64,000 bases of DNA from Dactylosporangium aurantiacum (GCF_000716715.1 NZ_JNYJ01000018.1:62001-126000), one strand, 5' to 3'. Shown: positions 25,977 to 35,632, numbered from the stretch's first letter. Numbers and translations: made by a program. Notes: generated by a model not told the origin, from the sequence alone.

Positions 25977-27971
25977 GTGCAGGACCAGGATCACCGGTGG
26001 CTGCGCTGGCCCACCGAACCCGCCAGGCGGCGCATCGCGTTCGGCGCCGACTACAACCCCGAGCAGTGGCCACCCCACGTGTGGGACGACGACGTGCGGG
26101 CCATGCGCGCGGCCGGCCTCAACATCGTGTCGCTGGGCATCTTCTCCTGGGCCAGAATCCAGCCGGGTGCCGACGTGTGGGACTTCACGTGGCTGGACGA
26201 GGTCATGGACCTGCTGCACGCCAACAGCATCGCGGTCGACCTGGCGACGGGCACAGCGTCACCGCCGCACTGGCTGACCACGAAGCATCCGGAGATCCTG
26301 CCCGTCGACCACGAGGGCCGCACCGTGTGGCCGGGCGCCCGCCAGCACTGGCGGCCCACCTCGCCGGTCTTCCGCGAGCACGCGCTGCGGCTCGTGCGGG
26401 CCATGGCCGAGCGGTACGGCCGCCACCCCGCCCTCGTCGCCTGGCATGTCAGCAATGAATTCGGCTGCCACAACGCCTACGACTACTCCGACGCCGCGGC
26501 CGCCGCCTTCCGCGACTGGCTGCGGGCCCGGTACCGCAGCACGGCGGCGCTCAACCGCGCCTGGACGACCGCCGTCTGGTCGCAGCGCTACAGCGACTGG
26601 GCCGAGATCCTGCCGCCGCGCTGGACCGGTGCGGGCTCGCAGCCCAATCCGGCGCAGCGCCTGGACTTCCTGCGGTTCTCCTCCGACGCGCTGCGGGAGC
26701 ACCTGCGCGCCGAGCGGGACCTGCTGCGCGAGCTGACCCCGGAGGTGCCGGTGACGACGAACTTCATGGTCGCCGCCTCCGTGCGGGCTGTCGACTACGC
26801 CCGGTGGGCCGGGGAGGTCGACTTCGTCGCCAACGACCACTACGTCGTGCCCGGGCCGCAGGGCCTGGACGAGCTGTCGTTCTCGGCGAACCTGACCGGC
26901 AACCTCGCCGGCGGCCGGCCGTGGTTCCTCATGGAGCACTCCACGAGCGCGGTGAGCTGGCAGCCGATCAACGTCGCCAAGCGCCCCGGCGAGCTGGCCC
27001 GCGACTCGCTCACCCACGTCGCGCACGGCGCCGACGCGGTCTGCTTCTTCCAGTGGCGGCAGTCCGCCGGCGGCGCGGAGAAGTACCACTCGGCGATGGT
27101 CCCGCACGCCGGGACGGACACCGCGGTCTTCCGCGCCGTCTGCGAGCTCGGTGCCACGCTGCGCGATCTCGCCCGGGTCGCCGGTGCGCACCGCACGCCG
27201 GCCCGCGCGGCCATCCTCTTCGACTGGGAGTCGTGGTGGGCGGCCGAGCAGGATCCGCGCCCCAGCGACCGGGTGCGCTACCGGCAGGAGGCGCTGGACT
27301 GGTACACCGCCTTCCTGGACCTCGGTATCCGCGCCGACGTCACCCCGCTGGACGCCGACTGGGAACGCTACGACCTCGTCGTGGCACCGCTGCTGCACAT
27401 GGTGCCGGGCGGCCTCGCCGCGCGGCTGACCGTCTACGCCATCGCCGGTGGCCACGTCGTCACCACGTACTGCTCCGGCATCGTTGACGAGCACGACCAC
27501 GTGTGGCTCGGCGGCTACCCCGGTGCCCTGTGCGACCTGCTCGGCATCCGGATCGAGGAGTTCGCGCCGCTGCTCGACGACGAGCGGGCCGAGCTCGACA
27601 ACGGCACCACCGGCACGGTGTGGAGCGACCGGATCGACCTCACCGACCCGGCCACCGAGGTGCTCGCCCGGTACCGCACCGGCGAGCAGGCCGGCCGGCC
27701 CGCCGTAACCCGAAGACCCACCGGCAGCGGCTCGGCCGCCTACGTCTCCACCCGTCTGGGCGCCGGCGGTGTCGCCGCGATCCTGGACGAGCTCGCCGGC
27801 CGCGCGGGTGTCACCAGCGAGCTGCCGCCCGAGCTCCGCGGCGCGGTCGAGCTCGCCGTGCGCGGCCCGCACCGGTTCCTCATCAACCGCACCGACCGGC
27901 CGGTGGACGTGTCGGCCGTGGCCGGCGCCGCCACGATCCTCGGCCCGCGGGCCGTCATCGTCGTGCGGTGA
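25977..27971 (+). CDS. GH42 beta-galactosidase
   Basis: A 664-residue GH42 enzyme of normal length. IAFGADYNPEQWPPHVWDDD opens the barrel, AWHVSNEFGCH contains acid/base E161, and WFLMEHST contains nucleophile E320. A trimerisation domain (PARAAILFDWESWWAAEQDP) and a short C-terminal beta domain follow. There is no signal peptide, so it acts in the cytoplasm on imported beta-galactosides, probably beta-1,4- or 1,3-galacto-oligosaccharides from pectin side chains. GTG 25977 has GAGGAG upstream. It converges with the dehydrogenase gene (19 bp). Confidence 0.93.
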   Translation: MQDQDHRWLRWPTEPARRRIAFGADYNPEQWPPHVWDDDVRAMRAAGLNIVSLGIFSWARIQPGADVWDFTWLDEVMDLLHANSIAVDLATGTASPPHWLTTKHPEILPVDHEGRTVWPGARQHWRPTSPVFREHALRLVRAMAERYGRHPALVAWHVSNEFGCHNAYDYSDAAAAAFRDWLRARYRSTAALNRAWTTAVWSQRYSDWAEILPPRWTGAGSQPNPAQRLDFLRFSSDALREHLRAERDLLRELTPEVPVTTNFMVAASVRAVDYARWAGEVDFVANDHYVVPGPQGLDELSFSANLTGNLAGGRPWFLMEHSTSAVSWQPINVAKRPGELARDSLTHVAHGADAVCFFQWRQSAGGAEKYHSAMVPHAGTDTAVFRAVCELGATLRDLARVAGAHRTPARAAILFDWESWWAAEQDPRPSDRVRYRQEALDWYTAFLDLGIRADVTPLDADWERYDLVVAPLLHMVPGGLAARLTVYAIAGGHVVTTYCSGIVDEHDHVWLGGYPGALCDLLGIRIEEFAPLLDDERAELDNGTTGTVWSDRIDLTDPATEVLARYRTGEQAGRPAVTRRPTGSGSAAYVSTRLGAGGVAAILDELAGRAGVTSELPPELRGAVELAVRGPHRFLINRTDRPVDVSAVAGAATILGPRAVIVVR

Positions 27972-27990
27972 GCTGTCGCCCGCACCGGTT

Positions 27991-28998
27991 TCACGCGCCG
28001 ACGGTGAGCTGGTGGACCTGGACGGCGCCCAGCAGCGGCTCGCCGCGCAGGAGCCGGCCCACCTCGGCGGTGGCGAACTCACCGAGCCGGCGCAGCTCAC
28101 GCCCCTGCGCGCCGGCGATGTGCGGCGTGACGAAGACGTTGTGCATCCGCAGGAGGGGGTGGTCGGTGGGCAGGGGTTCGGGGTCGGTGACGTCCAGGAC
28201 GGCGGAGATCCGGCCGTCCTTGCAGTGCCGGGTGAGGGCGTCGGTGTCGACCAGGACGCCCCTGGCGGTGTTGATGAGCACCGCGCCGTCGCGCAGCAGG
28301 CCGAGCCGGTGCCCGTCGATGAGGTGGCGGGTCTCGGGCAGCGCGGGTGCGTGGACGGTGACGAGGTCGCTGCGCCGGCATAGGGCGTCGAGGTCCACCA
28401 GATCGGCGCCGAGGCGTCGCGCGTCCCGCGGTGACAGGTACGGGTCGTGCACGAGGGCGGTCACGTCGAACGTGCGGAGCCGGTCGAGCACGAGGCGTCC
28501 GATGCGTGATGCCCCGACCACGCCGACGGTGCAGCCCATCAGGCCGGTGTCCGCCCGGGCCGCGGCCGCGAACTGTGCCGGGTTGTCGGCGTATACGCGG
28601 GCGCGGGCGAACGTCTGCTTGGCGCCGAGGATGAGCGCCGCAAGCGTGTACTCGGCGACGGGGACCGCGTTGGCGGCGGCCGCCGACGACACGGTGATGC
28701 CGCGCTCGAACACGACCGGGTCGAGGTGCTTCTTGACGGTGCCGGCGGCGTGGATGCAGGCGCGCAGCTTCGGGGCGCGGTCCAGCACCGAGGCGTCGAT
28801 ACGGGGGCAGCCCCAGCCGCTGATGAGGATCTCGGCGCGGCCGAGTGCTTCACCGGCATCGGGCTGCTCGAAGGAGGTGATGCTCGGCCCGGGATGGACG
28901 TTCACGAGCCGGGTGAGCCGGCCCATCACGTCCGGTGGGAACGCGCCGTCGCGGGCCCACGGCGCGAGCGCGAGAACGGCGGGAGGTCGTGGCTGCAC
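27991..28998 (-). CDS. D-2-hydroxyacid dehydrogenase
   Basis: A 335-residue NAD-dependent dehydrogenase. The cofactor motif is TVGVVGASRIGRLVLDRL, the catalytic Arg lies in INTARGVLVDTDAL, the Glu in DVTDPEPLPTDHP and the His in VFVTPHIAGA. GTG 28998 with AGAGGAG upstream was chosen; longer starts would run through the operator at 29042. It is divergent from the PL26-like gene and shares LacI-type operators with it. The substrate (a glyoxylate-, hydroxypyruvate- or sugar-acid-type 2-keto acid) is unknown. Lyase products of pectin are unsaturated uronates, so an acid-sugar step is plausible. Confidence 0.88.
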   Translation of the reverse strand: MQPRPPAVLALAPWARDGAFPPDVMGRLTRLVNVHPGPSITSFEQPDAGEALGRAEILISGWGCPRIDASVLDRAPKLRACIHAAGTVKKHLDPVVFERGITVSSAAAANAVPVAEYTLAALILGAKQTFARARVYADNPAQFAAAARADTGLMGCTVGVVGASRIGRLVLDRLRTFDVTALVHDPYLSPRDARRLGADLVDLDALCRRSDLVTVHAPALPETRHLIDGHRLGLLRDGAVLINTARGVLVDTDALTRHCKDGRISAVLDVTDPEPLPTDHPLLRMHNVFVTPHIAGAQGRELRRLGEFATAEVGRLLRGEPLLGAVQVHQLTVGA

Positions 28999-29041
28999 GG
29001 GGCGGCTCCTCTTCGGACATGAGCGGCGGCAGGCATCACGA

Positions 29042-29136
29042 TAGTAAACGTATTCTATGATCGGGGAAGCATAGACGTGCGTCCTTGACAGGGATTTGCG
29101 GTTGTGGTCCCATCGGACCCTAGTAAACGGTTTCAT
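29042..29136. promoter_or_regulatory. Divergent promoter region with two LacI operators
   Basis: TAGTAAACGTATTCTA at 29042-29057 lies on the dehydrogenase side, and TAGTAAACGGTTTCAT at 29121-29136 on the lyase side. TTGACA (29085-29090), 17 bp, TCCCAT (29108-29113) is a plausible plus-strand promoter whose start region the second operator covers. The first site resembles the 17919/20558 sites, while the second is intermediate to the CAGTAACCGTTTACTG set at 36.7-39.6 kb. Confidence 0.62.
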
Positions 29137-29256
29137 AGCGGCGCCGCGCGCGCCGCGCCGGACCTCGACACCCCTCCCGGTCGGCCGGACACCCCACCAC
29201 ACCACCGGCCGCGCCCCCTGCGCTCAAGCGTCAGGTCTCCAAGGAGTTGACACGCC

Positions 29257-31977
29257 GTGGCTCAGATCAGCAGACGCACCATGCTCGTCGCCGCCGCCGG
29301 GGCTGCCGCGACCATCCCGCTCGCCCGCGCCGGTGCGGCGGCGGCCGCCCCGCCCGCGGACCCCAGCGCCACCTTCACCGGCCACGCGCCGGTGCCGCTG
29401 CGCTGGCTGGAGAACGGCACCCCCGCCGAGCTCGCCGCCGGCACCACCTGGGGCGTGCCGTGGCCCCGCGGGGCCTTCCCGCCCGACCAGCGATTCGCCC
29501 TCACCGGCGACGGCGGCACCGCCGTACCGGTGCAGACCTGGCCCACCGCCTACTGGCCCGACGGGTCGGTGAAGTGGACCGCGCACGCGATCAGCGGTGC
29601 CGCGCCACGCGCCGGCGGCTACCAGCTCGCCGCCGGCGTCCCGGCCGCCCCGGCGACGCCGGTCATCGTGCAGACCGGCGGGCGGATCGTGGTCGACACC
29701 GGCGTCATCACCGTCGCCTTCAACCGCTCCGGCGCGACCGTGGTCGACGCCATCCGCCGCGGTGACACCGTCATCGCGCGCAACGGCCGGCTGGTCGCCT
29801 CCGTGCAGGACAAGCCGGGCGGCGACCTGCCCGCCACGCTGAAAACCGAGGCGTTCAACGGCACCGTCGACGCGGTCACCGTCGAGCAGCGCGGCCCGGT
29901 GCGCGCGGTGGTCCGGGTCGAGGGCCGCCACCAGCAGGGCCGGCGCCGCTGGCTGCCGTTCGTCGTGCGGTTCTACCTGTACGCCGGCTCCGACGCGATC
30001 CGGGTCGTGCACACCTTCGTCTTCGACGGCAACGGCCAGCAGGACTTCATCAACGGTCTCGGCGTGCAGTTCACCGTCCCGATGCGCGGCGAGCTGTACA
30101 ACCGCCATGTCCGCCTCGCCGGAGCCGGCAACGGCGTGCTCGCCGAGGCCGTGCAGGGCATCACCGGCCTACGCCGAGACCCTGGAGCGGCGGTCCGGCA
30201 GGCGCAGTACGAAGGCCGCCTCACCCCGGACGTCGCCACCTGGGACACCAGGGTCACCACGCGGCTGCAATACGTCCCGGCGTTCGGCGACTACAGCCTG
30301 CGCCAGCTCACCGCCAACGGCTTCGAGATCGTCAAGCGCACCAAGCCGGGGCACACCTGGATCCGCGTCGACGGCGGCACCCGCGCCGCGGGCCTGGGCT
30401 ACGTCGGCACCCCGTCCGGGGGCCTCGCCTTCGGCATGCGCAACTTCTGGCAGCTGCACCCGACGGAGCTGGAGATCGGCGGTGCCGCGACGGACAACGC
30501 CCAGGCGACGATCTGGATGTGGTCACCCCGGGCCGGCGCGATGGACCTGCGCTTCTACCACGACGGCATGGGCCAGGACACCTACCCGGAGCAGCTGGAA
30601 GGCCTCGAGATCACCTACGAGGACTACGAACCCGGGTTCGGCTCGCCGCACGGCGTCGCCCGCACCACGGAGCTGATGTTCTGGGCCCTCGCCGCGACCC
30701 CGACCGCCGAACGGTTCGCCCAGCTCGCCGCGGCGACCAGCACCCCGCCGCTGCTGGTGAGCAGCCCACAGCACAACCACTCGGCAGGCGTCTTCGGCAC
30801 CTGGACGCCGGTTGACCGCTCCGTGCCGGCCAAGGCGGCGCTGGAGGACAAGCTCGAACGGCTGCACCGCTACCACGTCGGCCAGGTCGACCAGCGCAAC
30901 TGGTACGGCTTCTGGGACTACGGCGACATCATGCACACCTACGACACGACCCGTCACGTGTGGCGCTACGACGTCGGCGGCTACGCGTGGGACAACTCCG
31001 AGCTGTCCACCGACCTGTGGCTGTGGTACCAGTACCTGCGCTCGGGTGACGCCACCGCGTTCCGGTTCGCCGAGGCGATGACCCGCCACACCAGCGAGGT
31101 CGACATGTACCACGTCGGCAAGTACGCGGGGCTCGGCACCCGGCACGGCGTGCTGCACTGGGCCGACAGCGCCAAACAGGTCCGCATCAGCAACGCCGGC
31201 TACAAGCGGTTCCTGTACTTCCTCACCGCCGACGAGCGGCTCGGCGACGTGCTGCACTCCCTCGTCGACGCCGACAAGACGTTCCTCGCGCTCGACCCGA
31301 TCCGCAAGATCCGCACCGGCCCGTACACGCCGGACCCGAAGGCGCTGAGCGTCAGCACCACCACCGACTGGGGCTCGCTCGCGCTGGCCTGGCTGACCGA
31401 GTGGGAACGCGGCGGCGACCCGATCGCCCGTACGAAACTGCTCAACGGCGCCAGCACGATCGCGGCCCTGCCCAACGGCTGGGCGCAGGGCAACGACCCC
31501 AAATACAACCTCGCCGACGGCCGGTACGCCCCGATGACCGAACGCAGCGTCGCCGTCGGCGCCCTCGGCTCGGTGTTCGGCCTCATCGAGCTCATGACCG
31601 AACTCATCGCGCTGGTCGACGACCCGGTCGTCAAGCAGCAGTGGGTCACGTTCTGCCGGCTGTACAACGCGCCCGCCGCCGACCAGATCGCCGCCACCGG
31701 CACCGCCTGGGGCAACCTGAACCTGGGCCAGGCCTACGCGCGGGCCACCGCCTACGCGGCCGCGAAGCTCGGCGACGCCGAACTGGCCAAGCGGGCCTGG
31801 AAGGAGCTGCGGGCCGGCGCCGCCGGCTACCCGGAGACCAACACGTTCACCGCCAGGCGCATCGAGGCTCCTGCGGTGCTCAACCCGGTCGACGAGGCCG
31901 ACGTGTCGGTCAACGCCAGCGCCCAGTACGGCCTGGCCGTCTTCCAGTGCCTCGCCCTCATCGGCGAGCACATCTGA
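29257..31977 (+). CDS. Exo-rhamnogalacturonan lyase-like protein (PcRGLX/YetA, PL26 type), Tat-secreted
   Basis: A 906-residue protein with a twin-arginine signal (ISRRTMLVAAAGAAATIPLA). An N-terminal RIFT-like barrel (residues ~50-250) leads into WYGFWDYGDIMHTYDTTRH and YAWDNSELSTDLWLWYQYLR. RFAEAMTRHTSEVDMYHVGK and GLGTRHGVLHWADSAKQ then make the (alpha/alpha) core with clustered Tyr, His and Arg. This architecture is that of the PcRGLX family, which cleaves RG-I backbone from chain ends. GTG 29257 has AAGGAG upstream. It is followed by an LplB/YtcP importer, matching the pairing of YetA-like genes with such importers in Bacillus. Activity is inferred from family membership. Confidence 0.83.
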   Translation: MAQISRRTMLVAAAGAAATIPLARAGAAAAAPPADPSATFTGHAPVPLRWLENGTPAELAAGTTWGVPWPRGAFPPDQRFALTGDGGTAVPVQTWPTAYWPDGSVKWTAHAISGAAPRAGGYQLAAGVPAAPATPVIVQTGGRIVVDTGVITVAFNRSGATVVDAIRRGDTVIARNGRLVASVQDKPGGDLPATLKTEAFNGTVDAVTVEQRGPVRAVVRVEGRHQQGRRRWLPFVVRFYLYAGSDAIRVVHTFVFDGNGQQDFINGLGVQFTVPMRGELYNRHVRLAGAGNGVLAEAVQGITGLRRDPGAAVRQAQYEGRLTPDVATWDTRVTTRLQYVPAFGDYSLRQLTANGFEIVKRTKPGHTWIRVDGGTRAAGLGYVGTPSGGLAFGMRNFWQLHPTELEIGGAATDNAQATIWMWSPRAGAMDLRFYHDGMGQDTYPEQLEGLEITYEDYEPGFGSPHGVARTTELMFWALAATPTAERFAQLAAATSTPPLLVSSPQHNHSAGVFGTWTPVDRSVPAKAALEDKLERLHRYHVGQVDQRNWYGFWDYGDIMHTYDTTRHVWRYDVGGYAWDNSELSTDLWLWYQYLRSGDATAFRFAEAMTRHTSEVDMYHVGKYAGLGTRHGVLHWADSAKQVRISNAGYKRFLYFLTADERLGDVLHSLVDADKTFLALDPIRKIRTGPYTPDPKALSVSTTTDWGSLALAWLTEWERGGDPIARTKLLNGASTIAALPNGWAQGNDPKYNLADGRYAPMTERSVAVGALGSVFGLIELMTELIALVDDPVVKQQWVTFCRLYNAPAADQIAATGTAWGNLNLGQAYARATAYAAAKLGDAELAKRAWKELRAGAAGYPETNTFTARRIEAPAVLNPVDEADVSVNASAQYGLAVFQCLALIGEHI

Positions 31978-32026
31978 CAGTCACGGGACCTGACCACGAC
32001 CAACACACACAAGGGAGGCATCGCCC

Positions 32027-33001
32027 ATGAGCCGCGTCGAGACGGCAGCGCGGCACCACCCACCGCAGCTCGCTGTGGCGGGCGGTGCCGCGCCCGGCGC
32101 GCTGCGCCGCCTGTCGCGGGACAAGCTGCTGGTCCTGCTCGGCCTGCCCGGCGCGCTGGCGCTGCTGGGCTTCCACTACCTGCCGCTGCTGGGCAACGTG
32201 ATCGCGTTCCAGGACTACCAGCCGTACCTCGGCGTCTCCGGGTCGCCGTGGGCCGGCCTGACCAACTTCGCCGCGCTGCTCGGCGACGACCCGCAGTTCC
32301 GCACGGCGCTGGTGAACACGCTGATCCTCACCGTCATCCAGACCGTGCTGGTGTTCCCGGTCCCGCTCGGCCTGGCGCTGCTGCTCAACAGCCTCGCCGG
32401 GGAGCGGCTCAAGCGGCTGCTGCAGTCGGTGCTGTACCTGCCGCACTTCCTGTCCTGGGTGATCGTCGTGGCGATCTTCCAGCAGATGCTCGGCAACGCC
32501 GGCGTGCTCAACACGTTCCTGGTCCAGCAGGACCTGCCCACTGCCGAGATCATCGGCGTGCCGGAGCTGTTCAAGGCACTCGTCACCGCCCAGGTCATCT
32601 GGAAGGACGCCGGCTGGGGCACCATCATCTTCCTGGCCGCCCTGTCCCGCATCGACCCCCAGCAGTACGAGGCGGCCGCCGTCGACGGCGCCGGCGCCTG
32701 GCAGCGCCTCGTGCACGTCACGCTGCCCGCGCTGCGGGGGCTGTTCATCCTGCTGCTGATCCTCAGGCTCGGCAACAGCCTGTCCGTCGGCTTCGAGCAG
32801 ATCATCCTGCAGCAGGGACCGGTGGGTCTGGACGCGAGCGAGGTGCTGGACACCTGGCTCTACAACAACGGTGTCGTCGGCGGCAGCTGGGGCGTCTCAG
32901 CCGCCGGCGGGCTGCTCAAGGGTGTCGTCGGCATCGCGCTGGTCCTGGGCGCGAACAAGCTGGCCCACCTGTTCGGCGAGCAGGGGGTGTACCGCAGATG
33001 A
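32027..33001 (+). CDS. ABC importer permease (LplB/YteP type)
   Basis: A 324-residue permease of the polygalacturonan/lipoprotein-associated (LplB) type. KLLVLLGLPGALALLGFHYL is helix 1. YLGVSGSPWAGLTNFAALLG is the family-typical external loop, and QQYEAAAVDGAGAWQRLVHV the EAA loop. Members of this group carry oligogalacturonides or unsaturated RG oligosaccharides in Bacillus (YteP/YtcP/YtcQ). It overlaps its partner by four bases. Confidence 0.92.
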   Translation: MSRVETAARHHPPQLAVAGGAAPGALRRLSRDKLLVLLGLPGALALLGFHYLPLLGNVIAFQDYQPYLGVSGSPWAGLTNFAALLGDDPQFRTALVNTLILTVIQTVLVFPVPLGLALLLNSLAGERLKRLLQSVLYLPHFLSWVIVVAIFQQMLGNAGVLNTFLVQQDLPTAEIIGVPELFKALVTAQVIWKDAGWGTIIFLAALSRIDPQQYEAAAVDGAGAWQRLVHVTLPALRGLFILLLILRLGNSLSVGFEQIILQQGPVGLDASEVLDTWLYNNGVVGGSWGVSAAGGLLKGVVGIALVLGANKLAHLFGEQGVYRR

Positions 33002-33903
33002 GCGCACCGACCGGCCGGAAGCGGCCGATCTGGATGGAGCGGCCGCACCCGGCCGTACAGCTCGCCAAGGCGGCGGCGCTCGGCTTGGCCGTGGCGCTCG
33101 TCGTGATCCCGTTCTGGTCGATCCTGGCGACCTCGTTCGCCGACCAGGAGACCATCACCCGGGCCGGCGGCGGAATGGTGCTGTGGCCCGGCGGGTTCAG
33201 CGCCGACGCGTACACCGCGGTGCTCTCCGGCGGCGTGGTGACCCGGGCCCTGGGCATCTCCGTCGCCGTCACCGTGGTCGGGACCCTGGCATCGCTCGCC
33301 GCCACAGCGGGGCTGGCCTACTGGCTGTCGCGCCCGCGCGCCGCCGGCGCCAGGCCGATGCTCATGCTGGTCCTCGGTGCTGTGCTGTTCTCGCCGGGCC
33401 TCATCCCGACGTACCTCGTCGTGAAGGAGTTCGGCCTGCTCGACAGCTACGCGTCGCTGATCCTTCCGGTGCTCGTCAACGCGTTCAACGTCATCGTCAT
33501 GCGCGCGTTCTTCCAGGAGCTGCCGCCGGAACTGTTCGAGTCGGCGTCCATCGACGGGGCGTCGTCCGCCACGATCCTGTTCCGCATCGTGCTGCCGGTG
33601 TCCAAGGCTGTCCTCGCCGTCATCGGGCTGTTCTACGCCGTCGGCTACTGGAACGCGTTCTTCAACGCGATGCTGTACATCCAGAGCACCGGCAAGTGGC
33701 CGATGGCGCTCGTCCTGCGCACGTACGTGGTCAACCAGAACACGATCGGCGGCGAGCAGATCGCCGGCAGCGAGGCGCTGCCGCCGCAGCTGCCCATGCA
33801 GATGGCGATCCTGGTGCTCGCGATCGTGCCGATCCTGCTCGTCTACCCGTTCCTGCAGCGGCATTTCGCCAAGGGCGTCATGATCGGCGCCGTCAAGGGC
33901 TGA
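32998..33903 (+). CDS. ABC importer permease (YtcP type)
   Basis: A 301-residue partner permease. ALGLAVALVVIPFWSILATS is helix 1, ELFESASIDGASSATILFRI the EAA loop, and FYAVGYWNAFFNAMLYIQST a strongly conserved stretch of this subfamily. ATG 32998 overlaps the preceding TGA. Together with the large binding protein downstream it completes a CUT1-like importer without its ATPase. Confidence 0.93.
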   Translation: MSAPTGRKRPIWMERPHPAVQLAKAAALGLAVALVVIPFWSILATSFADQETITRAGGGMVLWPGGFSADAYTAVLSGGVVTRALGISVAVTVVGTLASLAATAGLAYWLSRPRAAGARPMLMLVLGAVLFSPGLIPTYLVVKEFGLLDSYASLILPVLVNAFNVIVMRAFFQELPPELFESASIDGASSATILFRIVLPVSKAVLAVIGLFYAVGYWNAFFNAMLYIQSTGKWPMALVLRTYVVNQNTIGGEQIAGSEALPPQLPMQMAILVLAIVPILLVYPFLQRHFAKGVMIGAVKG

Positions 33904-33941
33904 CCGCTGCGCCACGCTTCCTTCGCAAAGAGGTGCTTGCC

Positions 33942-35591
33942 ATGTCCGCCAGCTCGCCCACCCGCCGGCAGCTGCTCACCGTCATCGGGCTCGGCGCCGG
34001 CGCGGCCGCGCTCGCCCCGCTGACCGCCTGCACGTCGAGCCCGCGCACCACCGCCAACAGCGCCAAGGCCAACGCCGGCGCGGCATTGCCGACCTACACC
34101 GCCTATACCGGGGTCACCCCCGACCTGCCCGGCAACGCCGAGACCGGCGTCGACCCGGGCTTCCGGCACTTCCCGAGAACGAACCCGCGCGCCGTCGCGG
34201 ACAAGCCAGGCACCGGCCAGACCGTCACCGCCATGGCCAACATCTACACCGCCGTGCCGCCCGGAACGGACCGCAACTCGTACTGGCGCGGCCTCAACGA
34301 CCGGCTCGGCGTCAATCTGCAGCTGCAGATGGTCCCCAACGCCGACTACGAGCAGAAGTTCGCCACCACGATCGCCGGCGGCGCTGTCCCCGACATCATG
34401 CAGCTGTGGCCCGGCGCGAACTTCCCGGCCCTGCTGAACGCCAAGTTCGCCCGGCTCGACGACTTCCTCGCCGGCGGCAACATCGCCGCCTACCCCAACC
34501 TGGCCAACATCCCGACGATGTACTGGAAGAGCTGCGTGTTCAACGGCGGCATCCAGGCGCTGCCGATCCCGCGCGGCCGCATCCGGCACTACGCGTTCGT
34601 GCGGCCCGACCTCGTGGAACGCACCGGGCTGAGCGGCGAGCCCAAGGGCTGGGAGGAGTTCCTGGCCCTGTGCAAGGCGCTGACCGACCCGAAGCAGCGC
34701 CGCTGGGCGCTCGGCAGCGTCGTGCCCACCATGTACTTCCTGGCGCGGATGAACGAGGAACCCAACGTCTGGCGGCTCGACGGCGGCGCGCTCGTGCACG
34801 CCTACGAGACGGAGCAGTTCAAGCAGTCGGTGCGTGACATGGCCGAGCTGTGGAAGGCCGGGGTGGTGCACCCGGACGCGTTCAACCCGTCCGCGCCGTT
34901 CAAGCAGTACTTCTACACCGGGGCCGTGGCCATGAACCTCGGCGACGGCTACGGCGCCTGGCTGCAGAACGCCAACGACAACCAGAAGAACCCGGCGTTC
35001 CGCCAGGCGCTCATGCCCGTCTACACCCGCTCCGGCGCGGCGCTGGCGCCGTGGCACACCGGCACCGGGGTGTTCAACCTCGTCGGGATCAGCAAGCAGG
35101 ACGACCCCGAGCGGATCAGGCTGCTGCTGCGGGTGCTCAACTGGCTCGCCTCACCGTTCGGCACCGAGGAGTACCGCTACCGCGTCTACGGGGAGAAGGG
35201 CGTCGACCACACCGAGAACGCCGACGGCGACCCGATCCTCACCACTCAGGGAGCCACGAACACGACGGTGCCGGTGCGGTACCTCGCCGAGGCGCCACCC
35301 GCGCTGTACCAGCCGGGCCGCCCCGACGACGTGGACTACCAGCACGCCTACCAGAGCAAGGTGCTGGCCAACCGCCGCGACGACCCGACGCTCGGGCTGT
35401 ACTCCGACGCGTTCGCCACGAAGTACCCGGCCGCGAACCGGGTCTTCGTCAGCACCCGCGACGACGTCATCCAGGGCCGCAAGCCGTTCTCCGCCCTGGA
35501 CGACGCGATCCGCACCTTCCGCACCGCCGTCGGCGACGCGATGCGCAAGGAGTACGAGCAGCAGCTGCAGCAGGCCGGCGGACCCCGCTGA
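33942..35591 (+). CDS. Large substrate-binding lipoprotein (LipO/YtcQ type)
   Basis: A 549-residue binding protein, about 100 residues longer than the other two here, as usual for partners of LplB/YtcP permeases. The signal has RRQLLTVIGLG and the lipobox LTAC. SYWRGLNDRLGVNLQLQMVP and VPDIMQLWPGANFPALLNAK lie in lobe 1, and GTEEYRYRVYGEKGVDHTEN is a hallmark of this group. The ligand is likely an RG or galacturonan oligosaccharide released by the lyase at 29257. Confidence 0.9.
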   Translation: MSASSPTRRQLLTVIGLGAGAAALAPLTACTSSPRTTANSAKANAGAALPTYTAYTGVTPDLPGNAETGVDPGFRHFPRTNPRAVADKPGTGQTVTAMANIYTAVPPGTDRNSYWRGLNDRLGVNLQLQMVPNADYEQKFATTIAGGAVPDIMQLWPGANFPALLNAKFARLDDFLAGGNIAAYPNLANIPTMYWKSCVFNGGIQALPIPRGRIRHYAFVRPDLVERTGLSGEPKGWEEFLALCKALTDPKQRRWALGSVVPTMYFLARMNEEPNVWRLDGGALVHAYETEQFKQSVRDMAELWKAGVVHPDAFNPSAPFKQYFYTGAVAMNLGDGYGAWLQNANDNQKNPAFRQALMPVYTRSGAALAPWHTGTGVFNLVGISKQDDPERIRLLLRVLNWLASPFGTEEYRYRVYGEKGVDHTENADGDPILTTQGATNTTVPVRYLAEAPPALYQPGRPDDVDYQHAYQSKVLANRRDDPTLGLYSDAFATKYPAANRVFVSTRDDVIQGRKPFSALDDAIRTFRTAVGDAMRKEYEQQLQQAGGPR

Positions 35592-35595
35592 CCCG

Positions 35596-35632
35596 CCGCT
35601 GACCTGCCGTCGGCGGATCAGCCCGTCAGCGG
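35596..35632. terminator. Bidirectional hairpin between the binding protein and lacI genes
   Basis: CCGCTGAC (35596-35603) pairs perfectly with GTCAGCGG (35625-35632), and the loop holds a smaller CCG/CGG stem. It sits between convergent stops, overlapping the last codons of the lacI gene. Confidence 0.6.
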
